The notes under the pieces are model-generated. The model did no database searches and was not told the origin of the DNA. It saw nothing but the letters and a program-made list of their open reading frames with translations. A stretch of DNA of 64,000 nucleotides from positions 3,357,501-3,421,500 of the forward strand of contig NZ_CP046266.1 in the NCBI RefSeq assembly GCF_009720625.1, given 5' to 3'. Source of the DNA: Metabacillus sediminilitoris (GTDB taxonomy: Bacteria; Bacillota; Bacilli; Bacillales; Bacillaceae). Below, in pieces: positions 1 to 8,831 of this stretch. Position 1 is the first letter of the stretch. Each line of letters begins with the position of its first letter. Both the position numbers and the translations under genes were made by a program.

Positions 1-241
1 GCCAATACAATTCCAACAACTTTTCATACGGAAAGATATCTGGTTGAAAGGTAATTTGTACAGCCTCAAGATGTCCCGTTGTATTAGAACAAACTTCTTC
101 ATATGTAGGATTTTCCTTATCCCCACCTGTATAACCTGATATAACACTTACTATACCTGGAAGTTCATCAAAAGGTTGAACCATGCACCAAAAACAACCA
201 CCTGCAAACGTTGCAACCTCAAGTATATCTTTATTCATCAT
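1..241 (-). CDS. msrA: Peptide-methionine (S)-S-oxide reductase, 5' part only
   Basis: The gene runs off the left edge, so only about 80 N-terminal residues of the usual 170-180 are visible. They contain the MsrA signature GGCFWC near residues 14-19, whose first Cys is the nucleophile that reduces methionine-S-sulfoxide in proteins. The following SGYTGG and GHLEAVQI stretches are also family hallmarks. Two ATG codons are adjacent (236-238 and 239-241), preceded by a GGGGGC ribosome site. It is divergent from the MarR regulator, a common layout for oxidative repair genes, although regulation is not shown here. Confidence 0.93.
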   Translation of the reverse strand, partial: MMNKDILEVATFAGGCFWCMVQPFDELPGIVSVISGYTGGDKENPTYEEVCSNTTGHLEAVQITFQPDIFPYEKLLELYW

Positions 242-410
242 TTTTGCCCCCAATGTAAAACATTATTAATCATATTATATATCATGAGTAACTTTTAAAA
301 AAACGATACGATTTCTATTATACCCGCCTATTTATATACTCTACTTGACACTTCATTAAACATTCCTTAGTCTTAAAAATAGAATAAATTGTGGGTTCGG
401 AGGAATTAGG

Positions 411-830
411 TTGAAAAGTAAACAAGAAAAAATGTATGAAATGGAAGCTCTCATGCGAAGTGTATATAAAAAATTACGCCAGGATATGAACATTGTTTAT
501 GATAAAGAAATGTCTAGAAATGAATTTTTCATTCTTAAAACTCTTTATGAACAAGGTTCGAAAAAATCATCAGATTTATCAAAAATGTTAAATGTCTCTG
601 CTTCACATATTACTGCAGTAACGGATTCTCTAATTGAAAAAGAATGGATTCAACGTGTTCGGTCTGAACAAGACCGTCGAATTGTTAATTTACATTTAAC
701 AGAAGAAGGAAAAAACACATTACAACTATTTGAAAAAAAGAAAACAGATTTCCTTTTACAAAAATTTAATGATCTAAGTGATCAAGAAATTGAAAACTTT
801 ATTTCCTTATTGGAAAAGCTGTCAAAATAA
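411..830 (+). CDS. MarR family transcriptional regulator
   Basis: A 139-residue winged-helix regulator starting at TTG behind GGAGG. The HTH lies near residues 50-75 (SDLSKMLNVSASHITAV) and the wing carries the conserved DRR (EQDRRIVNLHLTEEGK). No cysteine is present, so it is not a Cys-sensing OhrR-type member. MarR dimers usually repress their own promoter and a divergent gene; here that would be msrA. B. subtilis has a MarR gene (ypoP) near msrA, so orthology is plausible but not shown. The ligand is unknown. Confidence 0.85.
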   Translation: MKSKQEKMYEMEALMRSVYKKLRQDMNIVYDKEMSRNEFFILKTLYEQGSKKSSDLSKMLNVSASHITAVTDSLIEKEWIQRVRSEQDRRIVNLHLTEEGKNTLQLFEKKKTDFLLQKFNDLSDQEIENFISLLEKLSK

Positions 831-925
831 TAACGAGCATTTTCGTTTCTTTAGGTATTGTCTTTCCTACATATTTTTTGTTTCATACGCACACGATAGT
901 TATATATACTAGGAGGTGCAAAAAA

Positions 926-1171
926 ATGTCAACACCATATTTATGCCCCAATTGTAAGACAAATCGTACACGCTTTAACATTATTGAACAACAAGCCAAA
1001 TCAGTTAAATTAGATCCTCAAACAGGAGTTATAATTGAAGAGCTTGAACAATCTTCTTTAGATCCCTTCCACATCACTTATAATGGCCCTCACTATAAGG
1101 TACAATGTGGAGTTTGCGGGCTTATTGAGAATGAACTTTCATTTATTAAAAGAGCACAACTTAAGTCTTAA
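926..1171 (+). CDS. Small zinc-ribbon protein, unknown function
   Basis: An 81-residue protein with two CxxC knuckles, C7xxC10 and C61xxC64, spaced like one zinc ribbon split by a polar insert. The ATG at 926 was chosen over an upstream in-frame ATG at 878 because it sits 8 bases behind a perfect AGGAGGTG; the upstream one has no ribosome site. It lies between the MarR gene and a strong terminator. I do not recognise the family. A nucleic-acid or protein-binding role is only a guess from the fold. Confidence 0.7.
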   Translation: MSTPYLCPNCKTNRTRFNIIEQQAKSVKLDPQTGVIIEELEQSSLDPFHITYNGPHYKVQCGVCGLIENELSFIKRAQLKS

Positions 1172-1180
1172 AATACTTGA

Positions 1181-1220
1181 GACCCCTCAATTTCAGAACC
1201 ATTGAGGGGCCTTATTTTTT
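1181..1220 (+). terminator. Rho-independent terminator
   Basis: The CCCCTCAA/TTGAGGGG stem (1183-1190 with 1202-1209) is followed by a T tract. It ends the zinc-ribbon gene and probably also serves the convergent hydrolase. Confidence 0.85.
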
Positions 1221-2029
1221 TACATTTTACTATCCACAACGTTTCCCAAAAAGTTTTGTAGAACTGCTGCTAATTTTTCTGGCTGTTCAAGCATCGACAT
1301 GTGTCCACTATCTTCAATAACTGTTTGTTGAATATTCCCTTTATCTACAGAAAAAACCTTATCAATAGGGATTACCCTATCCTCGCTACCAGCAACTAAT
1401 AGAACTGGAACTTGGAGATTTTTTAAAATATGGTTTCGATCTGGTCTATTTTTCATTGCTTTAAGTGCACCAATTGCACCAAATTCTGAAGTTTTATAAC
1501 CAATCTTTTTAACAAAATCCACTTGATTAATTAGTTCACTTTCATTCTTTTCTGAAAAAAGCTTTGGGATTAAATCATTTACAAAAGGAACTATTCCCTC
1601 ATTAGAAATCTTATTTATCCCTTTATCACGATTACCTTTTGCTTCTTCAGAATCAGGATAAGCAGTTGAGTGAACTAAAGACAAACCTGTTAATCTTTCA
1701 GGATAAATTTCAGCGAAAGCAAGACTAATATAACCGCCTAATGAATGGCCAATTAGTGTAGCTCGTTCAATTTGTAATGAGTCTAACAAACTTCCTAAAT
1801 CCATGGCCATATCAGTTATTTCACAGCAATCCCTCGGTGTACTTGAATCCCCATGTCCTCTTAAATCTACAGAAAGAACTCTGTTTTTTTTCACTAAATG
1901 CGGAACGACATACTTCCAGTAATGGCTATTACCACAAAAGCCGTGGATCAACACTACACATGGTCCAACCCCTTGATCTATGTAAGATATCATATTATCG
2001 CCAACATTTTGAGTAAATCGCTCCATCAT
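1220..2029 (-). CDS. Alpha/beta-fold hydrolase
   Basis: A 269-residue single-domain hydrolase with a complete triad: nucleophile elbow GHSLGG (Ser96), Asp217 in GSEDRVIP and His243 in DSGHMS. An HGFCG oxyanion-hole loop lies near residue 30. There is no signal peptide, so it is cytosolic. The cap region (about 125-200) resembles those of small carboxylesterases and MenH-like enzymes, but the substrate cannot be read from sequence. Two adjacent ATGs follow GGAGGGTGA; the second (2026) has slightly better spacing. Confidence 0.85.
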   Translation of the reverse strand: MMERFTQNVGDNMISYIDQGVGPCVVLIHGFCGNSHYWKYVVPHLVKKNRVLSVDLRGHGDSSTPRDCCEITDMAMDLGSLLDSLQIERATLIGHSLGGYISLAFAEIYPERLTGLSLVHSTAYPDSEEAKGNRDKGINKISNEGIVPFVNDLIPKLFSEKNESELINQVDFVKKIGYKTSEFGAIGALKAMKNRPDRNHILKNLQVPVLLVAGSEDRVIPIDKVFSVDKGNIQQTVIEDSGHMSMLEQPEKLAAVLQNFLGNVVDSKM

Positions 2030-2468
2030 TCACCCTCCGAGTTCAATTGTAATATTTAATCAATTAGAATTTTATCGTAACAAACATTTAGTATGAACTC
2101 AAATTTTTCCAATAACTAATATACTTATTATAGAAAACAAAACCCAAAAGTGTAAATAGTTTATCTAATTTCATTTATTTCAAGAGCTTAATTGTTCCAA
2201 AAATATCCAAAAAAACCACTATTATGTAATTTATATTTACATAATATGACTTCATACTCACTATCTATCAATTAAAACTGCCTATATAACTACTTTAATA
2301 ATAATTTATTGTAAATAATGTTAATAAATTTTAACGGTGTTTTGATATTATAAAGATAATGTACAGATTTTGTAAAAAGAGTATACATGTCCATATTTTC
2401 CATTATTATTAGATTGAGCCAGCTGGTTCACAAGTGATCACTCAATCGTTACATGGGAGGAATAAACA
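2030..2468. other. Intergenic region with a palindromic leader
   Basis: 439 bases without a gene. Most is AT-rich and featureless. At 2413-2446, just upstream of the lipoprotein ribosome site, are nested inverted repeats: TTGAG pairs with CTCAA around CCAGCTGG and GTGATCAC. They could be an operator or a leader hairpin. No confident promoter was assigned. Confidence 0.5.
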
Positions 2469-2660
2469 ATGAATAAGAGTTTATTATTGAAAGTTGGAGC
2501 ATCATTACTTGCTGTATTTTTAATGGCTGCATGTAACAACACAGAAGAAACTCCTGAAGAAGAAACAGGCACTGAGGAAGGCGCTGAGGTAGAAGAAGGT
2601 ACTGAGACTGAGGAAGGTACTGAAACTGAAGAAGGCGCTGAAGAAGAACAAGCACAATAA
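2469..2660 (+). CDS. Very acidic repetitive lipoprotein
   Basis: A 63-residue precursor with a type II signal peptide: a positively charged start, a hydrophobic core and lipobox LMAAC with Cys22 as the lipidated residue. The mature part is almost entirely Glu, Thr and Gly in imperfect GTETEE/GAEVEE units, so it should be disordered and strongly negative on the outer face of the membrane. GGGAGG lies at the right distance. It is flanked by a 440-base upstream region and a terminator, so it is monocistronic. The function is unknown. The repeats should make its length variable between strains. Confidence 0.72.
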   Translation: MNKSLLLKVGASLLAVFLMAACNNTEETPEEETGTEEGAEVEEGTETEEGTETEEGAEEEQAQ

Positions 2661-2680
2661 TCAATCCTTTAAAACCTAAA

Positions 2681-2707
2681 AAATGAGAGGTGTTTACCTC
2701 TCATTTT
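2681..2707 (+). terminator. Rho-independent terminator
   Basis: AATGAGAGGTG / CACCTCTCATT-type hairpin (GAGAGGTGTTTACCTCTC) followed by TTTTTC. It ends the acidic lipoprotein gene. Confidence 0.8.
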
Positions 2708-2902
2708 TCAACTATTATCTTTTCTTTTTTCGTCTTTCATATGCCATAAATAAATGGCAATACTTAAAAACAGAGTGCAATAGGCAATGTTTAAGTAAAC
2801 CTCATCCATTTTTTCTGCATAAAATTGTTGATATGCTATTGCACCGAAAATAAATGAAAAAAATATTGATAATACTGTAAAAATAACGTATTTGTCTTTC
2901 AA
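2708..2902 (-). CDS. Small two-helix membrane protein, unknown
   Basis: 64 residues with two predicted membrane helices (about 6-24 and 36-54), a short loop between them and a charged C-terminal tail (KDEKRKD). The start is the ATG behind GGGGGAAGG. No family was recognised. It lies convergent to the acidic lipoprotein and upstream of nothing obvious, so context gives no hint. Confidence 0.55.
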   Translation of the reverse strand: MKDKYVIFTVLSIFFSFIFGAIAYQQFYAEKMDEVYLNIAYCTLFLSIAIYLWHMKDEKRKDNS

Positions 2903-3001
2903 TTACCTTCCCCCCGCATATACATTATTACTTAATTCTACACCCATTTTCAAACAGTATATCTGAAAATTGATATACAATAAATAGATCCCCTTTGATC
3001 A

Positions 3002-4123
3002 TTATTCTACAATTTCCTTTGATATAATTTTAGCCTGATCATTTTCATATGCAACAATAAAATTCATGTTATAGGTTTTTGTCTTCTCTTTTTCACCTGT
3101 TCGTTCTATTGCGGAAATCTCAGTTTCGACAATTACCTGATTTTCTTGATTTGTTGTCTTTAATTCATTAACGCTTAAAGAAATGGTATTCAAATATTGA
3201 TTACGAAATGTTTGATAATCAATATTTGATTGACTTTCACTACCTAAAAGCGAATAGGCTGTGACAAAATCTCGAAAATTAATACTTTCGATAAAATAAT
3301 TTACAAGATAATCTGAAGTCTCTAACATTTTATTTACATCAATATCTGCTGCAGAGTTTAGGGATGTTATTGCCGGTAGATTTTTCATTGGAGTTTCAGA
3401 CCAACTATTGACCAATGATAAAACAGAATTAATAGGGATGCTGAAACCAATATTTCCTTGTTCGATTCTGGCAGAGTTTATCCCGACAACTTTTCCTGTT
3501 GAGCGATCAATTAATGGACCTCCACTGTTTCCAGGTGCAATCGGGGCTGAGATCTGGTAAACATTTTCATAAATGTATGGATCAACATTTAATTCTCTAT
3601 CTGTACCACTAATAATGCCTGTTGTTACAGTATTTTGAAAACCTAATGGACTACCAAGTGCTAATATTTCATCACCAATTTCTAGCTTTGAACTTGGTTC
3701 AAGTGGTAATGGGTCAATATTTTTCAATCCTTCGACCCTGACAACCGCAACATCTGTTTCGGTACTGATCCCAATTACCTGACCATTAAAACCTTTCGCA
3801 TCTGTTGTCCGGATTTTAACTGTATCTGCCCCGCTAACAACATGAGCATTTGTAATTACATCACCTTTTTTGTTGTATAAAAAACCAGATCCTACCGAGC
3901 CATCATCAAGCTCAACCATCACAACTTTTTTTTGCGCCTCTCTTATGATTTCCTTGATATCTGGAACTGCTTGTTTGATACCTGAAGATTCAACCCTTTT
4001 TAGGATAGTGGATTCAGAAAACATTTTTTCAGCTATTTTGTCCTTTGTATAAACATAACCTAGACCACCACAAACCCATATAAGAATTGTTACAATGATA
4101 CTAATGATTAACTTTCTATTCAT
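3002..4123 (-). CDS. Membrane-anchored HtrA/DegP-like serine protease
   Basis: A 373-residue protein with one N-terminal membrane helix (about 5-25) and an extracytoplasmic trypsin-like S1C domain (about 60-245). The triad is complete: His94 (TNAHVV), Asp124 (TETDVAVV) and Ser200 (PGNSGGPL). Unlike HtrA/HtrB there is no PDZ domain. Instead residues about 260-373 form a separate domain that looks NTF2-like (my inference). Only 3 bases separate it from the upstream zinc-ribbon gene, so the two are translationally coupled. A role in surface protein quality control is the family expectation; the substrate is unknown. Confidence 0.88.
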   Translation of the reverse strand: MNRKLIISIIVTILIWVCGGLGYVYTKDKIAEKMFSESTILKRVESSGIKQAVPDIKEIIREAQKKVVMVELDDGSVGSGFLYNKKGDVITNAHVVSGADTVKIRTTDAKGFNGQVIGISTETDVAVVRVEGLKNIDPLPLEPSSKLEIGDEILALGSPLGFQNTVTTGIISGTDRELNVDPYIYENVYQISAPIAPGNSGGPLIDRSTGKVVGINSARIEQGNIGFSIPINSVLSLVNSWSETPMKNLPAITSLNSAADIDVNKMLETSDYLVNYFIESINFRDFVTAYSLLGSESQSNIDYQTFRNQYLNTISLSVNELKTTNQENQVIVETEISAIERTGEKEKTKTYNMNFIVAYENDQAKIISKEIVE

Positions 4124-4126
4124 AAT

Positions 4127-5281
4127 TTATCCTTTCTTCTCTTCGAGTAACCAGGATATATTGTTAATTTCCACTTTCGCATTCTCTTTTGCAGAATACG
4201 TTACATGCTCAAAATCCCCTGTCTTACCGGGCTGTAGTTTATTAGGAAATACATTTGTTTTACCATCTTCGACTTTTTTTCCATTTTTATCAACTACAGT
4301 AAATTCAACAATAATGGAATAAGCAGGCTTTGTTCCACTGTTTTTCACTTTTCCCTCAATATAGGCATCACCATATTTATCAACTTTCAATTCAATACTT
4401 GCTAACTGTACTGCTTTCGTAAGATTTCTTTCCTCTTCCGCTTTTGCAACTTTCATTGCTTTCTCTATCCGCTCTTGCTCTTCCTTTTCAAAGGAAGCTT
4501 TTTCAGTTATTATTCTTTCTTTTAATGATAATAGTTTTTCATTGTTTACAACATATTGAAGGGCTGCGTCTACTACTAAAACAGCTTGGTTAAAATGCTT
4601 CGCTTCAAGACTTTTTTCTGCTTCTATTGAACTAATCATCACCATTTTTGTGTAGATCTGCTGTTTTAATTCCGATGCTTCTTGTATGTTTAATGAATAT
4701 AGAGTAGATAACTTATCAGCTAGCTCATCAATTGTCGTAAGTTGATTAATTTCCCCTTTTATTTCTCCAACTTTTACACTTGTTTCAGCTTGTTCAACTT
4801 GATTCAAAAGGTTAACAAATAACGGGGAACGGTTTAAGTCAATTTGCCTTTTTAACAAATTAATCTCTTTTTGTGCATTATCAAAATCTTCATTTATCAT
4901 TTTCTTTTCTACTTCATGTAGATCTTCATTTAAGTCAATAAAAGTATTAATGATTTCCTGTTCTTTTTTCAATATTTCGTAATCATTACGATATGAAAGG
5001 CCGTCTTCAATATATGCTAATGCTTTTTGGTACTTTCCTTCAAGTGCCGCCTTTTCTGCTTTTTCTTGAAGAGCCAGAACCTTTGCATTTACTTTTGACT
5101 CATAAATATTCGTTGAAAAAAGCAAGAGAATTACGATTATAAAACTTATCAAAGGCATGAGATAAACTAAAATAGTTCGTTTTTTATTTTTCACTTTTTT
5201 ACTTTCAAGTCTTTTTCCACAATGTGAACAGTAATTTGCATTATTTTCCAAATGATTGGCTCCACAGCTTGTACAAAACAT
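4127..5281 (-). CDS. Zinc-ribbon, coiled-coil, FxLYD membrane protein
   Basis: A 384-residue protein. A cytoplasmic zinc ribbon (C3xxC6 and C18xxC21) is followed by a membrane helix (about 36-56), a long Glu/Lys-rich helical region with TPR-like pieces such as GKYQKALAYIEDGL (about 65-290), and a C-terminal beta domain of the FxLYD type (about 290-380, VDKYGDAYIEGKVKNSG). The layout suggests a sensor or scaffold with an external ligand or substrate domain and an internal metal knuckle. It is the first gene of a two-gene operon with the HtrA-like protease. Its molecular function is not known to me. Confidence 0.72.
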   Translation of the reverse strand: MFCTSCGANHLENNANYCSHCGKRLESKKVKNKKRTILVYLMPLISFIIVILLLFSTNIYESKVNAKVLALQEKAEKAALEGKYQKALAYIEDGLSYRNDYEILKKEQEIINTFIDLNEDLHEVEKKMINEDFDNAQKEINLLKRQIDLNRSPLFVNLLNQVEQAETSVKVGEIKGEINQLTTIDELADKLSTLYSLNIQEASELKQQIYTKMVMISSIEAEKSLEAKHFNQAVLVVDAALQYVVNNEKLLSLKERIITEKASFEKEEQERIEKAMKVAKAEEERNLTKAVQLASIELKVDKYGDAYIEGKVKNSGTKPAYSIIVEFTVVDKNGKKVEDGKTNVFPNKLQPGKTGDFEHVTYSAKENAKVEINNISWLLEEKKG

Positions 5282-5498
5282 AAAGAATATCCTCCTCTTT
5301 TCTGTGGTAAAGGGGCGGAACGCAACTTTTACATAAATTTAAACGTAATACCCTTATTCTCTATCGATCTTTCAGTCTGCAAGAATAGTATAATTCGACA
5401 TTCTTCTTTATTAGTATACATGTTTAACTCGTTTCATTCTAGATATGTATCATAGGGTATTTCGTACCATTTTCTCTAAACTATTTTCGTGAAAAATT

Positions 5499-5526
5499 TG
5501 GCCTGACACGAATTGTCAGACCTATT
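5499..5526 (-). terminator. Rho-independent terminator after ypmS
   Basis: On the minus strand the GGTCTGACA/TGTCAGGCC stem is followed by AAATTTTT. It ends the ypmR-ypmS operon. Confidence 0.75.
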
Positions 5527-5543
5527 TATCCAGATAGTTACTG

Positions 5544-6128
5544 TTATGGCAAAGGTACATACAATGTAAACGTAATATCATCATTTACTAAGTTAAAACT
5601 TTCTGCTCGAGCAGTATAACCATTTTTGAATTTCAGCTCATCAAGTTGAATATTAATCAAATTATTGCCTGTATCAACTTTTACATATTTAGGAAGATCA
5701 TAATTTGTATTCATATATTTTAATACATATGATACAGGGAGTTTCAATCTCCCTATCGATAATTCCTTTACGAGTAATTGCATATTTCCATCAGATTTCA
5801 CCTTTGGTTCAAGAATCATTGTCATATTTATTTCTTTATTAAATGCTTCTATAACTCCATAAACATGGACATTTTCCTTCAACTCTACCCGATATTGTAA
5901 ATTTTCTTGTGCAGTTTCTTCTTCTAAATAATGATTTATTAAATCTGTTAACGAATTCTTTTGAGTTTTTATTAGGAATGGTATAGCTTCTGCCGACGCT
6001 ATTTTATTAGTTCCATCTTCTTCTAAAGGTTTATTCGGTATTAGCATGAAAGCGAAGATGGTAAGTATGATCACAATATTTATGATCAATAAAATTAGAA
6101 AGGAAATTTTCCATTTATTCAAAGTCAT
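5544..6128 (-). CDS. ypmS: YpmS family protein (DUF2140)
   Basis: About 194 residues: a short cytoplasmic start, a membrane helix (about 8-30) and an extracytoplasmic domain typical of YpmS/DUF2140. The ATG at 6128 gives the expected MTLNKWK start; an in-frame GTG lies two codons upstream. It overlaps or abuts the 3' end of ypmR, so the two are coupled, as in B. subtilis. The role is unknown; in several Firmicutes it travels with the YpmR lipase-like lipoprotein. Confidence 0.85.
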   Translation of the reverse strand: MTLNKWKISFLILLIINIVIILTIFAFMLIPNKPLEEDGTNKIASAEAIPFLIKTQKNSLTDLINHYLEEETAQENLQYRVELKENVHVYGVIEAFNKEINMTMILEPKVKSDGNMQLLVKELSIGRLKLPVSYVLKYMNTNYDLPKYVKVDTGNNLINIQLDELKFKNGYTARAESFNLVNDDITFTLYVPLP

Positions 6129-6134
6129 ACTCAC

Positions 6135-6938
6135 TCATTTCTCATTATTAAATCTTTCAAAGTCAATTTCTTTAATTGCCTTAAAAACTTCACCTGCAAT
6201 TAAAGAATACCCTTTTTCATTAGGATGAAACTCATCTTTATAAAAGAGTCGCTCATCATGATCATTAGAAAAGAGTTGATCAACTGATACAAATATAGCT
6301 TTGTCATCTTTATTAATCATTTGTTTTGTATTTACATTCCATTCATTTATAATCGTATTTATTTCCGGAAGCTCTGGAAGCATAGATTGAAATGGGTTAT
6401 AAAGGCCTATAAAAACAATATATGCATTAGAATTATGATGACGAATGGTCGTAAAAACATCTTTTAATCTCTTTTCATAGTTTTTCTGCTCGGTTCGAAA
6501 AGGCTCGAAATCAAGTGAAAAGATGTTACTTCTTACGACATTCATAATATCATTACCTCCGATTGTCATCAGAATGATATCAGCCTCTTCTACACTTTTT
6601 ATTACCGCTTCTTCCTGAAGCTTAGCTTGTAAATTGCTTGTTTTATGCCCTTTCACACCAAAATTCTTCACTGATACTTCTTTAATATGATCCTGTTCCT
6701 CTATCTTATCTTTCACCATTCCGAAGTATCCGCCATGACCAGATTCATCACCTATTCCTTTTGTTAATGAATCACCGATACCAACAAGTTTAATCGTCTT
6801 TGGAGCATTCACTTCAGATGCTTCTTGCTTGTTTATTTCTGAATCGGGCTCGGCTCCTAAATTTCCAGTTCGTTCAGCCATACATCCTGTAGCAGCCAGT
6901 AAGCCAAAAATACAAATCGCTACTATTTTCCGTTTCAT
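6135..6938 (-). CDS. ypmR: YpmR: SGNH/GDSL-hydrolase lipoprotein
   Basis: 267 residues. Lipobox AATGC places the lipid on Cys19. The SGNH blocks are all present: GDSL with Ser57 (GIGDSLTKG), the block III GGND in TIGGNDIM, and the block V Asp-x-x-His in DEFHPNEKGY. It should be an esterase or lipase tethered outside the membrane. Its substrate is not known. It is followed directly by ypmS and separated from sco by a terminator. Confidence 0.9.
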   Translation of the reverse strand: MKRKIVAICIFGLLAATGCMAERTGNLGAEPDSEINKQEASEVNAPKTIKLVGIGDSLTKGIGDESGHGGYFGMVKDKIEEQDHIKEVSVKNFGVKGHKTSNLQAKLQEEAVIKSVEEADIILMTIGGNDIMNVVRSNIFSLDFEPFRTEQKNYEKRLKDVFTTIRHHNSNAYIVFIGLYNPFQSMLPELPEINTIINEWNVNTKQMINKDDKAIFVSVDQLFSNDHDERLFYKDEFHPNEKGYSLIAGEVFKAIKEIDFERFNNEK

Positions 6939-6985
6939 AAAATCACCTTAACTATTAATCTAGTAAAAGATTCCCAACATCATGT

Positions 6986-7019
6986 TAGTAAAAAAGATTC
7001 CAAATGGAATCTTTTTACC
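6986..7019 (-). terminator. Rho-independent terminator after sco
   Basis: The AAAAGATTCC/GGAATCTTTT stem with a four-base loop and trailing T residues on the minus strand separates sco from ypmR. Confidence 0.8.
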
Positions 7020-7029
7020 ATTTATTAAA

Positions 7030-7620
7030 TTAATTTGCTAATGCTTTCATATCAGCAATCATTTCATCATATGGAGGTTTGTCTACCCCGCTATAGTCTT
7101 TCAAAACAATGCCGTTTTGATCAATTAAATAAAAACTAGTTGCATGAATAACTTGATCCTCATTTGCTGGTTTTTTAACAATTGTTTTAAAACTTTCCAT
7201 TGCAAAATCTTCAATTTCCTTTTGAGAATATCCTGTTAAAAAACTCCAATTTTTAAAATTAACTGAATAAGTTTTAGCAAACTCTTTTAACTTTTCTTGT
7301 GTATCAATTTCAGGATCAACACTAAAAGAAATTAACTCTACATCCAGACCTGCTTCTTCAATCATTCCCTGTAGCTTACTCATATGTGCTGTCATTGGAG
7401 GGCAAACTGTTTCACAGCTTGTAAAAATAAAATTCGCAATCCATATATCACCCTTTAAATCTTCTAAAGATACACTTTTTCCATCTTGATTACTATATTG
7501 AAAGGATTGGACCTCATAATTTAATGGATCTTTAATCACAGATGAATTGCCACAAGCTGATAAAAGCAAAAATATACTAACGATTACCATATAAAAAAGC
7601 CCATATTTTATTCTTTTCAA
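7030..7620 (-). CDS. ypmQ: SCO1/SenC-family copper chaperone lipoprotein
   Basis: 196 residues with lipobox LLLSAC (Cys23) and a thioredoxin-fold SCO domain. The metal/redox ligands are in place: C69-E-T-V-C73 (CxxxC) and His159 in VIHATSFYL. In B. subtilis the orthologue BsSco (YpmQ) is needed for CuA assembly of cytochrome caa3 oxidase, so delivery of copper to, or thiol reduction of, CtaC is the expected role. It lies beside ypmR as in B. subtilis. The start is ATG next to a lysine-rich signal peptide. Confidence 0.92.
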   Translation of the reverse strand: MKRIKYGLFYMVIVSIFLLLSACGNSSVIKDPLNYEVQSFQYSNQDGKSVSLEDLKGDIWIANFIFTSCETVCPPMTAHMSKLQGMIEEAGLDVELISFSVDPEIDTQEKLKEFAKTYSVNFKNWSFLTGYSQKEIEDFAMESFKTIVKKPANEDQVIHATSFYLIDQNGIVLKDYSGVDKPPYDEMIADMKALAN

Positions 7621-7705
7621 TCAATCTTCACCCTTCGCCTCTTCATTTGCACCTATAAAGTGTAACAAAATTTGGCGTCCAAATAAAGGGTAGCATATGA
7701 AGATT

Positions 7706-8686
7706 TCATTTCCGTTCATCTAATGATGGATCCTTTGTAAAGGTTTTAACGATATCTAATAAAAAATCTTTGTAATCAAATCGAATAGCAATCGAATGGA
7801 TTGGATAGTCTGCTAAATCTTTATATGGTCGAAAATCACCAATACTAAATCCTCTTCCATCATCATTACTAGTTACAATTTTTACTGGCTTTTCAACAAA
7901 TTGAAATAAATCATTATTGTCTACTGCCCATAATGTTAAAAGATCATGCAAAGGTCCCCCTAAAATAGAAGGATCTCTTTTTTTATACCAGTTTGAATAG
8001 TAATCTATCATTGGTTTTATTAATTGGCCTGCTGGATCATCATTCTCTTTAAAATATTTATCTATTTTGTTTACAATGTTTTCGGGTATGATTGCATAGT
8101 TTGTAATATTTAATGGGAAGATCTTTACGTTTTTAGCATATGTCAGTACTAAATTTGCTGCATAATGATCACTATAAAAATTTGCTTCTGCTATTGGTGA
8201 TGCATTCCCCGGATATAGGAAGGCACCACCCATAATATATAAATCTTTTATTTTCGACATTTGATTTGGATAAAGAACAATGGCAGTTGCTAAAGAAGTT
8301 AATCTACCAACATTCACAATGATCAATTCATTTTGATATTGATTGACAACAGAAAGGATTTCATGGAAATTTTCAAATTCTTCAATATGGTTATTAGTGT
8401 TAAACTTTGGAATTATTGGCCCCATACCAAACTCGCCATGAATTTCCGGAAAATAGGTCGGTACCTCGCCCGTTAAGGGTCGAATTGCTCCTCCAATAAG
8501 AGGAACTTTCGTTAGCCCGGTTATCTCTTGAATGTATGATGCAGTCTTTGTAGCATTCTCTTTCGAAATATTGCCATAATCAACTACAATGCCTACGATT
8601 TCGATTTCAGGATTATAATAAGCAAATAGCAGTGCGATAATATCATCAATTCCAAAATCACCTATAAAAAGGATTTTCTGTGAGAT
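7706..8686 (-). CDS. Nucleoside hydrolase with no canonical start codon
   Basis: An inosine/uridine-preferring nucleoside hydrolase family protein. The open frame carries the N-terminal calcium/ribose motif as DFGIDDIIALLFAY, then NVGRLTSLA and IMGGAF, and a C-terminal HDLLTLWAV block, giving about 326 residues, the normal length. The first in-frame ATG (8425) would cut off the DxGxDD site. A good GGGGGTG ribosome site lies 7 bases before codon ATC at 8684-8686, exactly where the family starts. Either ATC is used, or the start was lost by mutation, or the base is a sequencing error. It would cleave purine or pyrimidine ribosides in salvage. Confidence 0.75.
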   Translation of the reverse strand: MSQKILFIGDFGIDDIIALLFAYYNPEIEIVGIVVDYGNISKENATKTASYIQEITGLTKVPLIGGAIRPLTGEVPTYFPEIHGEFGMGPIIPKFNTNNHIEEFENFHEILSVVNQYQNELIIVNVGRLTSLATAIVLYPNQMSKIKDLYIMGGAFLYPGNASPIAEANFYSDHYAANLVLTYAKNVKIFPLNITNYAIIPENIVNKIDKYFKENDDPAGQLIKPMIDYYSNWYKKRDPSILGGPLHDLLTLWAVDNNDLFQFVEKPVKIVTSNDDGRGFSIGDFRPYKDLADYPIHSIAIRFDYKDFLLDIVKTFTKDPSLDERK

Positions 8687-8795
8687 GTTAAAACACCCCC
8701 TATTATATGTTATTTTAATATATGTGTTTTACTTTCTAGTTATTTCAAATTTCAATATGTTTCCATCTCTAACGAAAATGAGCCTTTACATGTAA

Positions 8796-8826
8796 AAAAG
8801 ACCAGCTCTTAAGATAGCTAGTCCTT
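8796..8826 (-). terminator. Rho-independent terminator after degV
   Basis: A GACTAGCT/AGCTGGTC stem with one mismatch and an eight-base loop, then TTTTTT on the minus strand. Confidence 0.7.
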
Positions 8827-8831
8827 TTTCC

